A DNA stretch of 14,742 bases from JBILCM01 sp044353165 (GTDB lineage Bacteria > Bacillota > Bacilli > Paenibacillales > YIM-B00363), in NCBI GenBank assembly GCA_044353165.1, contig JBILCM010000057.1, positions 1-14,742 of the forward strand. The letters are read 5' to 3'. A program made the position numbers and the translations under genes. Positions within the stretch are counted from its first letter, which is position 1, and the number at the start of each line of letters is the position of its first letter. A model generated the notes under the pieces. That model saw only the letters and a list, made by a program, of their open reading frames with translations, was not told the DNA's origin and did no database searches. Positions 13,046 through 14,742 of the stretch are shown piece by piece.

Positions 13046-14149
13046 ATGTTCTTAAGACGTGCCGCGCCTCCTTCGATGGGCGTTCTTGCGATATATGCCG
13101 TTGTTGTGATCTTGTTGTTGATCGCACCGATGTTTTTATCTGACTTTCGACTGAACTTGCTTGCCAAATGTTTGGCTTTTGCCATATTGGCGCTCGGATT
13201 GGATTTGCTTTGGGGGTATACGGGGGTATTGAGTCTTGGGCAAGGCGTATTTTTTGGATTGGGCGCCTATGGCATGGCGATGCATCTGAAGTTGGAAGCA
13301 AGCGGGGGGAAATTGCCCGATTTTATGCAATGGAGCGGTTTGACTGAACTTCCTACTTTCTGGCTGCCGTTTGGAAACTTTTTTGTTGCGATTGCTCTGG
13401 GGATTCTCGTTCCCGTTCTATTGGCTATACTGCTTGGTTGGTTTACGTTCCGCAATCGGGTTCGAGGCGTGTATTTTTCCATTCTGACACAGGCGCTTGT
13501 CATTATTTTTGTGACATTGTTTATCGGACAACAGGGCATAACGGGCGGGACGAACGGGATTACAGGTTACAAGACGGTGCTCGGATTCTCCATCTCGGAT
13601 CCGGATGTGAAGATGGCGCTCTATTATATTACGTTAGGCGTCCTGATTCTGGCCTTTCTATTTTGCCGTTGGTTGATTTCCACTCGATTGGCTCGTGTGT
13701 TGGAAGCGATTCGTGACGGTGAGAACCGAGTCCGGTTTTTCGGATACAATCCTGCCATGTACCAAACATTCGCTTTTGCTATATCGGCGGCGTTGGCAGC
13801 GATCGCAGGCATGATGTTCGTCTTTCATGTCGGAATTATTTCACCTTCCATGATGGGCATCGTGCCTTCGATCGAGATGGTGTTGTGGGTTGCGGCTGGT
13901 GGTCGAGGCACATTAATTGGCGCGGTAATTGGCGCGATTGGACTCAATTATTCCAAAAGTTTAATTAGCGAAGCATACCCAGATATATGGCTTATCATCT
14001 TAGGTGCACTGTTTATAGTTGTCGTCGTTTTCTTGCCCAAAGGTGCGGCGGGTGCATTCACATCGATCACCAAATTCATACAAAGGAAGGTGAAGCCGTT
14101 TGGAACATCAGAACACAGCACTGCTGTCATGCGAGAAGGTGACCGTTAG
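13046..14149 (+). CDS. urtC: Urea ABC transporter permease subunit UrtC
   Basis: Second permease of the urea importer, LivM-like, 367 residues with about ten membrane segments. Signature stretches are DLLWGYTGVLSLGQGVFFGL (53-72), RVRGVYFSILTQALVIIF, GITGGTNGITGY, and the coupling loop RLARVLEAIRDGENRVRFFG. The last third contains VAAGGRGTLIGAVIGAIGLN and the FLPKGAAG end seen in UrtC. AGGAGG follows the urtB stop immediately and sits 9 bases before the ATG, so the two are cotranslated. The C-terminal tail (KPFGTSEHSTAVMREGDR) is hydrophilic; its coding sequence overlaps the start of urtD by 50 bases. Confidence 0.9.
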   Translation: MFLRRAAPPSMGVLAIYAVVVILLLIAPMFLSDFRLNLLAKCLAFAILALGLDLLWGYTGVLSLGQGVFFGLGAYGMAMHLKLEASGGKLPDFMQWSGLTELPTFWLPFGNFFVAIALGILVPVLLAILLGWFTFRNRVRGVYFSILTQALVIIFVTLFIGQQGITGGTNGITGYKTVLGFSISDPDVKMALYYITLGVLILAFLFCRWLISTRLARVLEAIRDGENRVRFFGYNPAMYQTFAFAISAALAAIAGMMFVFHVGIISPSMMGIVPSIEMVLWVAAGGRGTLIGAVIGAIGLNYSKSLISEAYPDIWLIILGALFIVVVVFLPKGAAGAFTSITKFIQRKVKPFGTSEHSTAVMREGDR

Positions 14150-14742
14150 CTTCGATGGATTTTTGGCGCTACGCGACATGAACTTGCGTTTGGAGAAAGG
14201 TGAACTGCGTTTTTTAATCGGGCCCAACGGTGCAGGTAAAACGACGTTACTGGATGTGATCTGTGGCAAAGTCAAGCCGAAGTCCGGGGTTGTTCAATTT
14301 TTTCAAAATCCAAGCCTGTTGGACTTAACGCGTATGAAAGAGCACACCATCGCGGCCAGTGGGATCGGTCGCAAGTTTCAAGCGCCTTCGATTTTTGCCG
14401 CACACAGTGTTGCCCATAACATGGAAATCGCGCTTCACCAAAGCCGGAATGTTTTCTCCGTCTTGTTCTCGAAGTTGACTACGCAAGATCGCGAAAAAAT
14501 TCAAGATATGATGGTCTTGATGGGTCTATCAGGCAAAGATCAAGTTCGAGCGGGTGCGCTCTCTCACGGGGAAAAACAATGGCTTGAGATCGGGATGATT
14601 CTCCTGCAAGAACCGCAAGTGCTCTTGTTGGATGAGCCTGTAGCGGGAATGACGGATGAAGAAACGGAAAAAACAGGTCAACTCTTGCTTCAAATCCGCG
14701 AAAACCGTACGATTGTTGTCGTAGAACACGACATGGATTTCG
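14100..14742 (+). CDS. urtD: Urea ABC transporter ATP-binding protein UrtD (3' end cut by window edge)
   Basis: First of the two ATPases that power urea import (LivG-like). 214 complete codons are visible and the frame is still open at the edge; the family is about 250 residues. Motifs: VTVSFDGFLALRDMNLRL (14-31), Walker A GPNGAGKTT (41-49), Q-loop region GRKFQAPSIF, signature LSHGEKQWLEIGM (154-166; the LSHG form is usual in UrtD), Walker B VLLLDEP (174-180) and the H-loop VVEHDMDF with H210. No ATG fits; TTG 14100 is chosen because it gives a family-like N terminus and has GGAAGGTGA upstream, inside urtC. The 50-base overlap with urtC suggests coupled translation. urtE is expected just beyond the edge. 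Confidence 0.9.
   Translation, partial: MEHQNTALLSCEKVTVSFDGFLALRDMNLRLEKGELRFLIGPNGAGKTTLLDVICGKVKPKSGVVQFFQNPSLLDLTRMKEHTIAASGIGRKFQAPSIFAAHSVAHNMEIALHQSRNVFSVLFSKLTTQDREKIQDMMVLMGLSGKDQVRAGALSHGEKQWLEIGMILLQEPQVLLLDEPVAGMTDEETEKTGQLLLQIRENRTIVVVEHDMDF

Noticed and set aside
12897..13301. 134-codon minus-strand open frame opposite urtB/urtC
   Set aside because: It is antisense to two well-supported permease genes and has no recognisable product.

Overview
The window looks like a chromosomal segment of an endospore-forming, low- to mid-GC Bacilli member, probably in or near Paenibacillaceae or Alicyclobacillaceae. The evidence is a Coat F spore protein, strong AGGAGG-type ribosome binding sites, GTG and TTG starts, consensus sigma-A promoters, a GlnR/TnrA-type nitrogen box and the families present. 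No mobile element, CRISPR array, tRNA or rRNA was seen. Genus-level placement is not possible from the sequence alone.

Layout from left to right: (1) an AraC-family regulator on the minus strand, cut by the left edge, diverges from a GH4 alpha-galactosidase on the plus strand, which ends in a strong terminator. (2) A plus-strand run of five genes follows: glutamate racemase, a cytosolic M14 gamma-D-glutamyl-diaminopimelate peptidase, a DUF1232-like membrane protein, a HesB-like protein whose cysteines are replaced by histidines, and a class I O-methyltransferase. (3) A minus-strand MFS exporter overlaps the methyltransferase tail to tail. (4) A Coat F protein with a candidate forespore (sigma-F) promoter is followed by a terminator and a membrane-anchored CapA-family protein. 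(5) A minus-strand GAF/HD-GYP cyclic-di-GMP phosphodiesterase converges on CapA and diverges from a guanylate-kinase-like protein with an altered P-loop. (6) The urea ABC transporter operon urtA-urtB-urtC-urtD runs off the right edge inside urtD.

How the genes work together: the urt operon is the clearest system. A 17-bp GlnR/TnrA box overlaps the -35 of a sigma-A promoter that matches consensus perfectly, so urea uptake is probably set by nitrogen status. The racemase and M14 peptidase plausibly act on cytosolic D-glutamate and cell-wall peptides. The HD-GYP enzyme releases GMP and its divergent neighbour looks like a GMP kinase, a possible but unproven link. The regulator and alpha-galactosidase form a standard divergent sugar-utilisation pair with candidate operator repeats between them.

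Most genes belong to known families. The least ordinary items are the His-for-Cys HesB-like protein, the P-loop variant guanylate-kinase-like protein paired with HD-GYP, the GlnR-type box on the urt promoter, and the sigma-F-like promoter of the coat gene. I see no convincing wholly new multi-gene system.
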